A stretch of 64,000 bases of DNA, taken from Zhihengliuella halotolerans. GTDB lineage: Bacteria; Actinomycetota; Actinomycetes; Actinomycetales; Micrococcaceae. Of the stretch, positions 1 through 7,549 are shown piece by piece (position 1 is the first letter of the stretch; each line of letters begins with the position of its first letter). The notes beneath the pieces were generated by a model, which saw only the letters and a program-made list of their open reading frames with translations, did no database searches and was not told the origin of the DNA. The position numbers were made by a program, and so were the translations under genes. Where the stretch lies: contig NZ_SHLA01000001.1 of NCBI RefSeq assembly GCF_004217565.1, positions 2,728,001-2,792,000 of the forward strand. Reading direction: 5' to 3'.

Positions 1-387
1 CACACGCTGGAGCAGGATCCGGTTGGTGACCCCGTTCGGGAAGGACTGGGCCAGCCCCGAGAGGCCGGCGGCGACGAGGAGGACGACGAACGCGTCAGCG
101 AGGGCGGCCACCCCGAGGGCCACCGCTGCGAGGGCGAAGACGGCGATCATGAGCGTCCGGTCCGACCGGCGATCCGCGACCCGGCCGAGCGCGGCGTTGC
201 CGACCGTCGCGCACGCGAAGCAGGCCGTCGCAAGGAGCCCGAACTGGGCGGCGTTGATGCCGAGGTCGCGGATGATCAGGTCGCTCGTGGCGCTCAGCCC
301 GTAGAGGAGCAGCGGGCCGACGGCGATGGCGCCGAGCAGTGCCGCTAAGAGACCTGGTCCGGCTGGTCGTCCCGCTCTGGTGCGCAT
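1..387 (-). CDS. MFS transporter, N-terminal part (gene runs off the window)
   Basis: The 129 visible codons give four hydrophobic segments typical of the first half of a 12-TM major facilitator. Between the second and third lies GRVADRRSDRT, the conserved cytoplasmic loop 2-3 motif (G-x-x-x-D-R-x-x-R-R/K). The start ATG at 387 lies 5 bp after the stop of the upstream small gene, so the two are probably co-transcribed. The substrate cannot be told from this half; drug or sugar-phosphate exporters are the usual members. The C-terminal half lies outside the window. Confidence 0.75.
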   Translation of the reverse strand, partial: MRTRAGRPAGPGLLAALLGAIAVGPLLLYGLSATSDLIIRDLGINAAQFGLLATACFACATVGNAALGRVADRRSDRTLMIAVFALAAVALGVAALADAFVVLLVAAGLSGLAQSFPNGVTNRILLQRV

Positions 388-392
388 GCGCA

Positions 393-791
393 CTACCGAC
401 GGTCGTGGGGTTCGACGCCGTGGCGCAGTTCCGCCCAGAGCCGTTCGCGCTCCGGCCCCGCGACCGCTCTGACCTCGAACTCTACGTCGGAATCCGTCCG
501 CGGATCGAGCGCTCCATACGAACCGGCACGCAGTTCCGCCACGACGGGCCACTCGGGACCATAGTCCTCCTCGCAGTACTCGTGCTCCCCTCCCAGCCAG
601 TGGACCTGCGTCCATATCTGCTCGCGCTTGACTCCGAACAACGGAAAACTGCGCATCGGCGTGACGGAGGTCGTGAGGCACCCCCGGCTCTCCCCGTTCA
701 GGCTCAGCTCCCAGACCGCATCGCGGAAGTCGTCCAGGGCGGGGTCGTGTGGCCAGTTGGAATCGTCGAACCATCGACTCATTCTGCGCAT
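393..791 (-). CDS. Conserved hypothetical protein, 132 aa
   Basis: I do not recognise this protein. It is soluble and Trp- and acid-rich (WFDDSNWPHDP near the N-terminus, WLGGEHEYCEEDYGPEW in the middle), with no signal peptide or membrane segment. An AAAGGA ribosome binding site lies just before ATG 791, supporting this start. It ends 5 bp before the MFS gene and may be co-transcribed with it. The high third-position GC and the RBS argue that it is a real gene; its function is unknown. Confidence 0.6.
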   Translation of the reverse strand: MRRMSRWFDDSNWPHDPALDDFRDAVWELSLNGESRGCLTTSVTPMRSFPLFGVKREQIWTQVHWLGGEHEYCEEDYGPEWPVVAELRAGSYGALDPRTDSDVEFEVRAVAGPERERLWAELRHGVEPHDRR

Positions 792-850
792 GAGTCCTTT
801 GTACTCGATGTTTCAGCCGGAGGCGCGTTGGAAGGCCCCACTTGTCCGAG

Positions 851-1777
851 TCAGCCGCGGGTCAGGAGCAGGAAGTCAGGCTCCGTCAGCACCAGGATCT
901 CCTGGCCCGCCGCCATGTAGGCGTGGGCCTTGCGCTCCTTGCTGCTGCCGGCGGCGAGGTCGGCCGGTGCCACACGGCTGCGCCCGTCGCCCACCACCAG
1001 AACCGCGGTCTTCTTCGTCACGCCCTTGCCGTTGGTGCCGCCGTGCGCGGCGATGGCCTCCATCGCCTCCCACCGGCCCATGGATTCCAGATCCCCGGTG
1101 AGCACCACGTGCCGCCCATGGAACGGGTGGGCCGGATCCGCCGTCGTGCTGGGGGCGGGGAGTTCCTTGCTGGAGGCCGTGTAGGCGCGGCCGTAGAACT
1201 TCGAGGCCGCGGAGCCGCCGGCGGCCGGCGCCGGGCGCGCCGGCCAGAGCTCCGAGACGTGCGCGGCGCGCTCGCGGCGGGCCAGCTCCAGTACGATCTC
1301 GGCGGCGACGCGCGCGTCCTCGCCGGCGTCGTGATGCTGGAACGCGCCGAGGCCCAGGTGCTGCGCGACGTCGGGCAGCCGGTGCCGCGGCAACCGGAGT
1401 ACCCGGCGCGCGAGCACGAGCGCGCAGTGGAAGTCGTTGGCCGGGGCCGGCAGGCCGGAGAGATCGCAGGCCTGGCGGATGGCGCTCTTGTCGAACGCGG
1501 TATTGAACGCCACCAGCGGGTGCTCGCCCGCCGCGCCGTACAGCAGGTCCATCGACTCCCGCCAGTCCGGCGCACCCGCGACCATGCCGGCCGAGATGCC
1601 GTGGATGGCCGTGTTGCGCGCCGTGAACTCGCCGACGCTGACGTGCGGGCGCACGTACCAGGCGCGCTGATCGACGATTTGACCGCCGCGGACCTGCACG
1701 GCCGCGACCTGGCAGATCGACGCGTAGTTGCTGTTGGCGGTCTCGACGTCGACGGCGGTGAAGTTCAGATCCTGCAC
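851..1777 (-). CDS. DEDDh 3'-5' exonuclease with C-terminal BRCT domain
   Basis: Residues 1-165 form an RNase T / DNA polymerase III epsilon-type exonuclease. The metal ligands are visible as DVET near residue 10 (Exo I), NTAFDKSAI near 91-99 (Exo II) and H-D-A-x-x-D-A around 148-154 (Exo III, the DEDDh form). After a linker, about residues 220-305 look like a BRCT domain (H-V-V-L-T-G near the start and a T-x-L-V-V-G motif). Micrococcaceae carry such exonuclease-BRCT proteins as stand-alone DNA repair or proofreading-like enzymes. The start is a GTG with GAGGAG upstream. It lies 12 bp downstream of the cyclodeaminase-like gene, so the two are probably one transcript. Confidence 0.85.
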   Translation of the reverse strand: MQDLNFTAVDVETANSNYASICQVAAVQVRGGQIVDQRAWYVRPHVSVGEFTARNTAIHGISAGMVAGAPDWRESMDLLYGAAGEHPLVAFNTAFDKSAIRQACDLSGLPAPANDFHCALVLARRVLRLPRHRLPDVAQHLGLGAFQHHDAGEDARVAAEIVLELARRERAAHVSELWPARPAPAAGGSAASKFYGRAYTASSKELPAPSTTADPAHPFHGRHVVLTGDLESMGRWEAMEAIAAHGGTNGKGVTKKTAVLVVGDGRSRVAPADLAAGSSKERKAHAYMAAGQEILVLTEPDFLLLTRG

Positions 1778-1789
1778 TGGTGCGCTCCT

Positions 1790-2413
1790 CTATCGGGCCA
1801 AGTCGTCGCGGACGCGCCGCGTGACGGTGGCAGCTGTTGCCACGGCCACCTCGCCGCGTTCGACGTCGCGGCGCAGCTCGTCGCGGGTGCCTTCGTCGTC
1901 GACTGCGCGGATGTTAATCTCCAATGTCACGATCGCCGTTGAGGCGGCCGCGCGCGCCGACTCGGCCGCAGCGGCGACGTCACTGAGGACGTTGGGGTTC
2001 ACGACTCCGACGATTTCAGCGCACATCTCAATGACTTCCGCCGCGATCCGGGTCAGTTCTCGCGGAGGTTCGACGGCGCCGAGTAGTGCCCGCTGGATGG
2101 CCTCCGAACGGTCGGCCTCCTCGTCCGCGGTCTCGCCGGGCAGCTTGTACGACTCGGCGACGGCGGCAAAGGCCTCCTGATCGTCGTCGGAGACCTTCAG
2201 GGCCCTACGAATGATCTCCTCGGACCGCGACGCGATCCGCTCCATCCGGTCCGCCTGGTCCTCATACCCCTCGCCCGTCGTGAACCGTGCAGCCATGCCG
2301 AGCAGCGCGGCTCCTTGGGCGGCCTGAAGCGCACCGGTCGCTCCGCCCCCGGGCGTGGGACGGCCCGCCGCAAGCCGGTTCAGATAGCTGCCGATAGTCT
2401 CCGAACCGCTCAT
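1790..2413 (-). CDS. Cyclodeaminase/cyclohydrolase family protein (FTCD_C-like)
   Basis: The 207-aa, all-helical protein has the family hallmark PTPGGGATGA near residues 19-28 and the V-N-P-N-V-L-S-D-V-A-A-A motif near 138-149. These match the formiminotetrahydrofolate cyclodeaminase / methenyl-THF cyclohydrolase fold. In that family the enzyme converts 5-formimino-THF to 5,10-methenyl-THF and ammonia. Stand-alone versions next to no histidine genes are common in actinobacteria and their true substrate is unproven. An SD (GAGGAG) precedes ATG 2413. The gene follows the CitE-like gene by 39 bp on the same strand. Confidence 0.8.
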   Translation of the reverse strand: MSGSETIGSYLNRLAAGRPTPGGGATGALQAAQGAALLGMAARFTTGEGYEDQADRMERIASRSEEIIRRALKVSDDDQEAFAAVAESYKLPGETADEEADRSEAIQRALLGAVEPPRELTRIAAEVIEMCAEIVGVVNPNVLSDVAAAAESARAAASTAIVTLEINIRAVDDEGTRDELRRDVERGEVAVATAATVTRRVRDDLAR

Positions 2414-2452
2414 TGCCGCCGTCTCCTCGCCGTTGCCGTTCCGGGCGTTGTC

Positions 2453-3298
2453 CTATGCGTTCCAGAGGCCGTAGGACTCCGCGAGGTCCGCGATCTTCTG
2501 GGCGCGGGCCAGGCGCGGCAGGTAGGAGCCGTCGCCGATGGACCCGCCGGCTGCGTGCGCCTCGAGCAGTTCCTTGGCCCACAGCAATTCGTCGACACTC
2601 GGGGCCAGTGCCTGGTTCACGTCTTCGACCTGGTCGACGGACAGGGAGAGCTTTCCCGTCATGCCCATCGACGCCGTCACGTCGGCGTCCGCGATGACCT
2701 GCTCGCGCGGCGCGGTCCCCAGCGAGGGGCCGTCAATCGGGCCGGGCAGCTTGCCGACGCGGGACGCGATGACGAGGCGGCTGCGGGCGTACGCCAGGGC
2801 CATCGGGTCCTCGGAGATACCGGTGTCCTTGCGGAAGTCGTTGGTCCCGAAGGCGAGCCGGAACGTGCCCGGGGCCGAGGCGACGGCGGTCGCATTCTCG
2901 AGCCCGAGAGCCGTCTCGATGAGCGCGAGCACCGGAGTGCCGGCCTGCAGGCGCATCGCGGTGTGCGCGACCTGCTCCGGCTTCTCGGCCATGGCGAGCA
3001 TGACGCCGCGCAACCCCTTGGTCTTGGAGAGCTGCATGAGGTCGTCGCCCCAGAAGTCGGTATCGATGCCGTTGACGCGCACCCAGGCCGTCATGCCGGA
3101 GTTCAGCGCGGAGACGACATTCTCGCGGGCGGCTTCCTTGCCGTCGTCGGGCACCGCCGCCTCCATGTCGAAGATCACGGAGTCGGCCTCGGACGCGAGG
3201 GCGGGCGCGAAGAGCTCGGGCTTCGCGGCGTTCACGAGCAGCCAGGAACGGGACAGTTTGGCGGGCAACGCTGCCGCGCGACGATTGCGAAGGGACAT
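2453..3298 (-). CDS. CitE-like CoA ester lyase (HpcH/HpaI aldolase family)
   Basis: The 281-aa protein reads as a citrate lyase beta-like TIM barrel. SVIFDMEAAVPDDGKEAAR (about 40-58) supplies the acidic metal-binding residue, VRVNGIDT (about 93-100) the CoA/substrate arginine, ALIETALGLEN (about 145-155) the catalytic Glu region, and RLAFGTNDFRKD the final strand. Relatives cleave malyl-CoA or citramalyl-CoA; no citrate lyase alpha or gamma subunit is nearby, so citrate lyase itself is unlikely. The start looks leaderless: TAGGCT lies 6 nt before ATG 3298. The substrate is not resolved. Confidence 0.82.
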   Translation of the reverse strand: MSLRNRRAAALPAKLSRSWLLVNAAKPELFAPALASEADSVIFDMEAAVPDDGKEAARENVVSALNSGMTAWVRVNGIDTDFWGDDLMQLSKTKGLRGVMLAMAEKPEQVAHTAMRLQAGTPVLALIETALGLENATAVASAPGTFRLAFGTNDFRKDTGISEDPMALAYARSRLVIASRVGKLPGPIDGPSLGTAPREQVIADADVTASMGMTGKLSLSVDQVEDVNQALAPSVDELLWAKELLEAHAAGGSIGDGSYLPRLARAQKIADLAESYGLWNA

Positions 3299-3398
3299 GC
3301 ACCCAGCCTATCGGGCCGCATGGCGGCCGCTCCATTTGCGCACATATTCGTCGTGTGGCCCGCTCCGATTATTAAGCGCGGCGCACGCATCACGACGC

Positions 3399-3435
3399 CG
3401 GCGGGCGGCGACCGTCTCCCGGTCACCGCCCGCCG
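3399..3435 (-). terminator. Hairpin terminator downstream of malic enzyme
   Basis: A 15-bp stem (CGGCGGGCGGCGACC pairing with GGTCACCGCCCGCCG, one G-T type mismatch, 7-nt loop) lies 24 bp after the malic enzyme stop and before the CitE-like gene. There is no clear U tract, as is common in high-GC actinobacteria. Confidence 0.7.
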
Positions 3436-3458
3436 TGCGCGCCTCGGAGCCGCCGTGC

Positions 3459-4628
3459 CTACTGGCCTGACGCAGCGGCCACGGCCGCGGCGACGGCAGG
3501 CCCGACCCGCGGGTCCAGCGGCGAGGGCACGATGTAGTCCGAGCTGAGCTTGTCGTCGGCGAGCTCAGCGATCGCCTCGGCCGCGGCGAGCTTCATCTCG
3601 GAGGTGATGCGCCGCGCGCCGGCGTCGAGGGCCCCGCGGAAGATCCCCGGGAACGCGAGCACGTTGTTGATCTGGTTCGGGAAGTCCGAACGCCCGGTGG
3701 CGACGACGGCCGCATGCCGGGCCGCGACGTCGGGCATGACCTCCGGATCGGGATTCGACAGCGCGAAGATGATGGCGTCGTCGTTCATGCGCGCCAGGTC
3801 CTCTTCGGCGACCTTGGACGAGGAGACGCCGATGAACGCGTCCGCGCCCTCGAGCGCGTCGGCGATCCCGCCGAGCACGTGGTTGCGGTTCGTCTTGGCG
3901 GCGTAGCGCGCCTTGACGTGGTTCAAGTCGTCGCGATCACGGTGGATGACGCCCTTGGAGTCGGTGATGATGACATCGCCGATGCCGCGCGCGGTGAGGA
4001 TCTCGGCGATCGCGATACCGGCCGAGCCGGCACCCGCGATGACGACCCGCATGTCCTCGAAGCGCCGGCCGGTCAGCTTGGCGGCGTTGGTCAGAGCGGC
4101 GAGGACGACGACGGCGGTGCCGTGCTGGTCGTCGTGCATGACCGGGCAATCGAGTGCTTCGATGACCTTTTCCTCAAGCTCGAAGCACCGCGGGGCGGCG
4201 ATGTCCTCGAGGTTCACGGCGCCGAAGCTCGGGCGCAGCCGGACGAGAGTCTCGACGATCTCGTCGACGTCCGTCGTGTCGAGGACCAGCGGGATCGAGT
4301 TCAGCCCGCCGAACTCGCGGAAGAGCGCGGACTTGCCCTCCATGACGGGCAGGGACGCGGCGGCCCCGATGTCACCGAGGCCCAGGACCGCCGTACCGTC
4401 GGAGACGACCACGACGAGGCGCGAGGCCCACGTGTGGGTGGCGTGTTTGGAGGGATCTTCGGCGATCTCGCGGGAGACCTGCGCGACCCCGGGCGTATAG
4501 GCGATCGAGAGGGCACGTTTGGTATCGAGCGGCATCGTGGACTCGACGGTGAGTTTGCCGCCCTCGTGGGCTGCGAAGATCTCGTCGCGAGTGATGGGCG
4601 TCGTCGTTGACGCGGTGGAAACAGACAC
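3459..4628 (-). CDS. NAD(P)-dependent malic enzyme, 389 aa
   Basis: Oxidative decarboxylation of malate to pyruvate. The short bacterial form is shown by SIAYTPGVAQVSREIA (substrate-binding Tyr), the metal-binding cluster NLEDIAAPRCFELEE and PVMHDDQHGTAVV, and the Rossmann motif GAGSAGIAIAEIL. The start was moved to GTG 4628 because AAGGAG lies 7 nt upstream; an ATG 78 nt further out has no RBS and adds an unlikely leader. Cofactor preference cannot be decided here. It is transcribed alone, with a strong hairpin behind it. Confidence 0.93.
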   Translation of the reverse strand: MSVSTASTTTPITRDEIFAAHEGGKLTVESTMPLDTKRALSIAYTPGVAQVSREIAEDPSKHATHTWASRLVVVVSDGTAVLGLGDIGAAASLPVMEGKSALFREFGGLNSIPLVLDTTDVDEIVETLVRLRPSFGAVNLEDIAAPRCFELEEKVIEALDCPVMHDDQHGTAVVVLAALTNAAKLTGRRFEDMRVVIAGAGSAGIAIAEILTARGIGDVIITDSKGVIHRDRDDLNHVKARYAAKTNRNHVLGGIADALEGADAFIGVSSSKVAEEDLARMNDDAIIFALSNPDPEVMPDVAARHAAVVATGRSDFPNQINNVLAFPGIFRGALDAGARRITSEMKLAAAEAIAELADDKLSSDYIVPSPLDPRVGPAVAAAVAAASGQ

Positions 4629-5077
4629 GGGGTGCTCCTTGAGAACAACAGGGAAGAAAGGCTGATCGACGGCACACCCGGATGGCATGCGGCGGGCGTG
4701 CACCATGGCAATACGCTGCGCTGAGTCGCGAGGTCGTCGGCGACGTCAGTGTCGCAGTGGTCAGTACTTTCTTTAGACCGTGCACTTCCACGGTACGCGG
4801 GATCCGCGCGAATCTCCACGGGACGTGCACACTAGCCTCGGGCAACGAGCACTCGGCTCGGGAAACGCCGGATCGCGAAGGCCGGTTTCTGACTCACCAC
4901 GGAGAACACATGACGAGGTCTCCGAAGCCAGCCCTCTTGGGTGCTGTCTGGGCCAGTTGGCCGTCTTCGGAACCATGACGATAAGCGCCCTACTCGGCAC
5001 TGAATTCATCGGGCCGAGACCACGTAGGTCGCGCCCACCGACGTCGGACGCCTATCCGCGCGTCGACGCGCCGACGA
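4629..5077. other. Gene-free interval between malic enzyme and iclR
   Basis: No convincing coding frame is seen on either strand in these 449 bp. Two structured elements are visible. An inverted repeat ACCGTG-N6-CACGGT at 4777-4794 lies upstream of malic enzyme and could be an operator. A nested hairpin at 4921-4971 (TCCGAAG pairing with CTTCGGA, enclosing GGCCA-GT-TGGCC) lies about 100 bp downstream of the iclR stop and could end that transcript. Confidence 0.5.
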
Positions 5078-5794
5078 TCACGTCGTGGCCCCCGAAGCCA
5101 GCAGTTCTGCCAGCTCGGTCGCGGCTGCGCGCACGGCGTCGCCGTGCCGAGTGACCACCGTCTCGTCCATTCGAAAGCTCGGGCCGGCGATGCTGAGGGC
5201 CGCCACGACCTGCCCGTCGGGTGCCAACACGGGTGCTCCGATGACCGTCGCGTCTGAATCGACGACGGCGACCATGACGACGTAGCCAATCTCCGGGATA
5301 CGGCCCTCCAGGATTTCACCAGCGACTGATCCACCCATTGGAACGGTTCGCCCAGCCCAGTTGTCGAATCCGACATGCCTAATCGGCAAGGGGCTCTGCA
5401 CCTCACGCAGGAAGGTACAGGTGTTGGCTGGTCCCTTGACGGCCAGATAACTCGACTCCAGCGTCGCTCTGGTCAGCCTGTCCATGACGGGTCCGGACGC
5501 GTCGATCAAGTCCTCCACCCGTGCGCTTTCCGACGAGACGCGGGACTGAACGAAGCGCTGACCCAACGAGTACAGCGCGTCCGATGCCCGGGAAACATAA
5601 CCCCAGTGCTCCAGAGCGCGCAGCATGCGCATGGTTGTGCTCGTCGGCAGCTTGCTGGCGCGGGCGATGTCACTCAGTGCGACGGGGCCCTGCTCGACCA
5701 CATGGGTCAGCACCTCGAGCGCCCGATGAACGGCCTGCGGGCCCAAGGAGGCATCCACCTCGTTGCCTTGCGCCGCCCCCAGCTTGTCACCCAT
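5078..5794 (-). CDS. IclR family transcriptional regulator
   Basis: The 238-aa protein has an N-terminal winged helix (about 15-80; ALSDIARASKLPTSTTMRMLRALEHWGYV) followed by the IclR effector domain (about 95-235) with the typical VLAPDGQVVAALSIAGP stretch. It sits 38 bp behind the lyase-like gene in the same direction, and both are divergent from the quaternary-amine ABC importer. It is therefore the natural candidate for ligand-dependent control of both transcripts through the operator-like repeats at 7371-7401. The effector is unknown; the substrate or product of the lyase is the obvious guess. Confidence 0.88.
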   Translation of the reverse strand: MGDKLGAAQGNEVDASLGPQAVHRALEVLTHVVEQGPVALSDIARASKLPTSTTMRMLRALEHWGYVSRASDALYSLGQRFVQSRVSSESARVEDLIDASGPVMDRLTRATLESSYLAVKGPANTCTFLREVQSPLPIRHVGFDNWAGRTVPMGGSVAGEILEGRIPEIGYVVMVAVVDSDATVIGAPVLAPDGQVVAALSIAGPSFRMDETVVTRHGDAVRAAATELAELLASGATT

Positions 5795-5832
5795 AGCGAT
5801 TCTCCCGTCTCGAACGCCTACCTTGTCGAAGT

Positions 5833-7302
5833 CTAGCCAAGTCCCTGACCGACGGTTTCCCGTTGAGCTCCCCGCAGTACGCGGGCGAATTCAGGGATCA
5901 ACTGCTGCGCGATCTCCACGTCGCCGCGCAGATCGCGATCCTCGAACGCGGCTGGGAGCCGCTGCGCCACGTCGAACAACTCAGCCACTCCGGGCGAGAG
6001 CCGTCCGGCCGCTTTTCCAGACAACCTCAGTGCTCTGACGGCGACGAGGATCTCTGCAGACAGCATGACGCCGTATGCATCCAGCGCGCGAAGGAGTTGA
6101 CCGAGCGCCGTCGGAGCGAACGTAGCGTCTTCCTCGACGCCGCAGGACAACACGGCGCTGTGCGTCGATGCTGGTGCTGCGGCGGCGTGCACCTCACCCA
6201 TGGCACTGGCGGCGAGATACTCGACCACCATCGTGCCGGAGGCACCCCCGCCATGGGGAGCAAGGAATCGTGGCTGCCCGGAGAAGGAATCATCATTCAT
6301 GAAGCGCAGACGGGCCAGCATGAGCGGTGCCGTCTGGGCCAGCGCGATGCCCGTGGCGTCCAGTTCATGAGCCAGCCACGACTCGAAGAAGGCCCCGTGG
6401 TGGACCGCAACCTCACGCTCGAGGTCGAACCCGGGGTTCTCTCGCGACCGACTGACGAGAGTCTCCACTGCCTCGCGCAAACGCGTTGTCGCACAGGAGA
6501 GAACACTGATCGCGGGCAGGAAGGCCCGAAACGCGAATGGATCCTGAATCCGGGCGGACTCCCAGGAGGCATCGCCGAGGAGCCCGGCGAGGCGCTCCGC
6601 ATTCGCTGAAGCGGTTGGCATCGCCACAGCCACTGCCGCTTGCGGAGAGAAGGCTGCGGGGTTCGCTGACGAGGCGAACGCGGACAGGCCGAAGGCCGCC
6701 AGCGAGGCATCGATGAGCTGTTCGAGTCGAGAGACAGCTAGGGCCGCGCCACCCAAGGTCGGCGCGCTTGAACTCATGAACGGCAACGCGCTGTCTGCAC
6801 GGATAGGACCGATCGGCGTGAATGACTCCCCGCTGGTTGGACGCTCTCCAGCCAGCGCGAGGGCCACACCGGCGAGTGCCGGCAGATCTGCGGTGCCGAT
6901 ACCGCCGTACTGGCGGAGTTCGGGCAGGCTGTTGCCGGCGAGCATCCGTTCAAGACCGTCAATCAGCACGGGGTCAATGCCCGAACCCGGATGCAGGAGC
7001 TGATTGAGGCGCACCGCGAGCACGGCGCGAGTCACGTCCGCGCCGAGCGCAGGACCCGCATCAACCGCGTGACTGCGCAGCAGGTTCATACCGTGGGCTT
7101 CGGAATCGGCCCTGGCAGCCGACTCCCGATTCGCTCCGACGCCTGTGGAACGCCCGTACACGGGCGTGCGTTCGGCGATCTTGTTGGCCAGCTCGTAGTG
7201 CTGCTCGATACCCGCCCGCGCGGCGGCAGACACTCGGACATCGGCCCCGGCAGCAATGTCGGCGATCTCGTGAACGGTCAGCACTTTCGGGAGTGTGTAC
7301 AT
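5833..7302 (-). CDS. Histidine/aromatic ammonia-lyase homologue lacking the MIO triad
   Basis: The 489-aa protein aligns by eye with histidine ammonia-lyase along its length: VYGRSTGVG (Tyr49, catalytic Tyr region), AGNSLPE, IQDPFAFR (253-259, where HutH has QDPYSLR) and GVEEDATFAPTA (388-398, HutH GQEDHVSMAP). The segment that in HutH reads GSVGASGDLAPLAH reads GGIGTADLPALAG here (133-145). The Ala-Ser-Gly that cyclises to the MIO electrophile is therefore absent, and ordinary MIO chemistry is not expected. Ergothionase, which eliminates trimethylamine from ergothioneine, is a known HAL-related enzyme without MIO. With the divergent quaternary-amine importer, a betaine lyase is the leading hypothesis; a non-catalytic paralogue is possible. 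Confidence 0.8.
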   Translation of the reverse strand: MYTLPKVLTVHEIADIAAGADVRVSAAARAGIEQHYELANKIAERTPVYGRSTGVGANRESAARADSEAHGMNLLRSHAVDAGPALGADVTRAVLAVRLNQLLHPGSGIDPVLIDGLERMLAGNSLPELRQYGGIGTADLPALAGVALALAGERPTSGESFTPIGPIRADSALPFMSSSAPTLGGAALAVSRLEQLIDASLAAFGLSAFASSANPAAFSPQAAVAVAMPTASANAERLAGLLGDASWESARIQDPFAFRAFLPAISVLSCATTRLREAVETLVSRSRENPGFDLEREVAVHHGAFFESWLAHELDATGIALAQTAPLMLARLRFMNDDSFSGQPRFLAPHGGGASGTMVVEYLAASAMGEVHAAAAPASTHSAVLSCGVEEDATFAPTALGQLLRALDAYGVMLSAEILVAVRALRLSGKAAGRLSPGVAELFDVAQRLPAAFEDRDLRGDVEIAQQLIPEFARVLRGAQRETVGQGLG

Positions 7303-7370
7303 CGTCGTTACCCCGCTGTTTTCTTCGATCGGGTCTTGCGCGACCCATGACGGCTTACTACAGTATGAAC

Positions 7371-7401
7371 AAGTCTAGTTTCATCAGATGAAAAGTCTAG
7401 T
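7371..7401. promoter_or_regulatory. Operator-like repeats in the lyase/ABC divergent promoter
   Basis: The palindrome TTTCATC-A-GATGAAA (7379-7393) is flanked by two direct copies of AAGTCTAGT (7371-7379 and 7393-7401) whose starts are 22 bp apart, two helical turns. It lies between the divergent lyase-iclR and ABC importer transcripts. IclR proteins often bind such paired sites, so the neighbouring IclR is the likely ligand (inference). Confidence 0.55.
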
Positions 7402-7474
7402 CGGTTGTTGGCGGTCGTTTCACATACTCGGACCATCCCGCCGCTCGAATCGCCGCGACGCTAAGGAGAAAAAG

Positions 7475-7549
7475 ATGTCCCCCCATTCCTCGGCCAGCCC
7501 CCTCTCAGCCCACGGCACGGCCTCGCCAGAAAGGGGGCCCTTGTCATGA
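7475..7549 (+). CDS. 24-codon leader ORF coupled to the ABC ATPase gene
   Basis: ATG 7475 has the best ribosome binding site of this operon (AAGGAG, 7463-7468, 6 nt spacing). The 24-residue Ser- and Pro-rich frame stops at a TGA (7547-7549) that overlaps the ATG of the ATPase gene (ATGA). This arrangement suggests translational coupling or an upstream regulatory ORF. The peptide resembles nothing I know and could be non-functional in itself. Confidence 0.4.
   Translation: MSPHSSASPLSAHGTASPERGPLS

Noticed and set aside
842-1942. Long open frames antisense to clear genes, also at 2315-3547, 16859-18742, 40487-42712, 57798-59723 and 61039-62793
   Set aside because: They lie opposite well-identified genes, have Arg/Ala/Gly-rich low-complexity translations with no family motif, and arise from the high third-position GC of the true genes.
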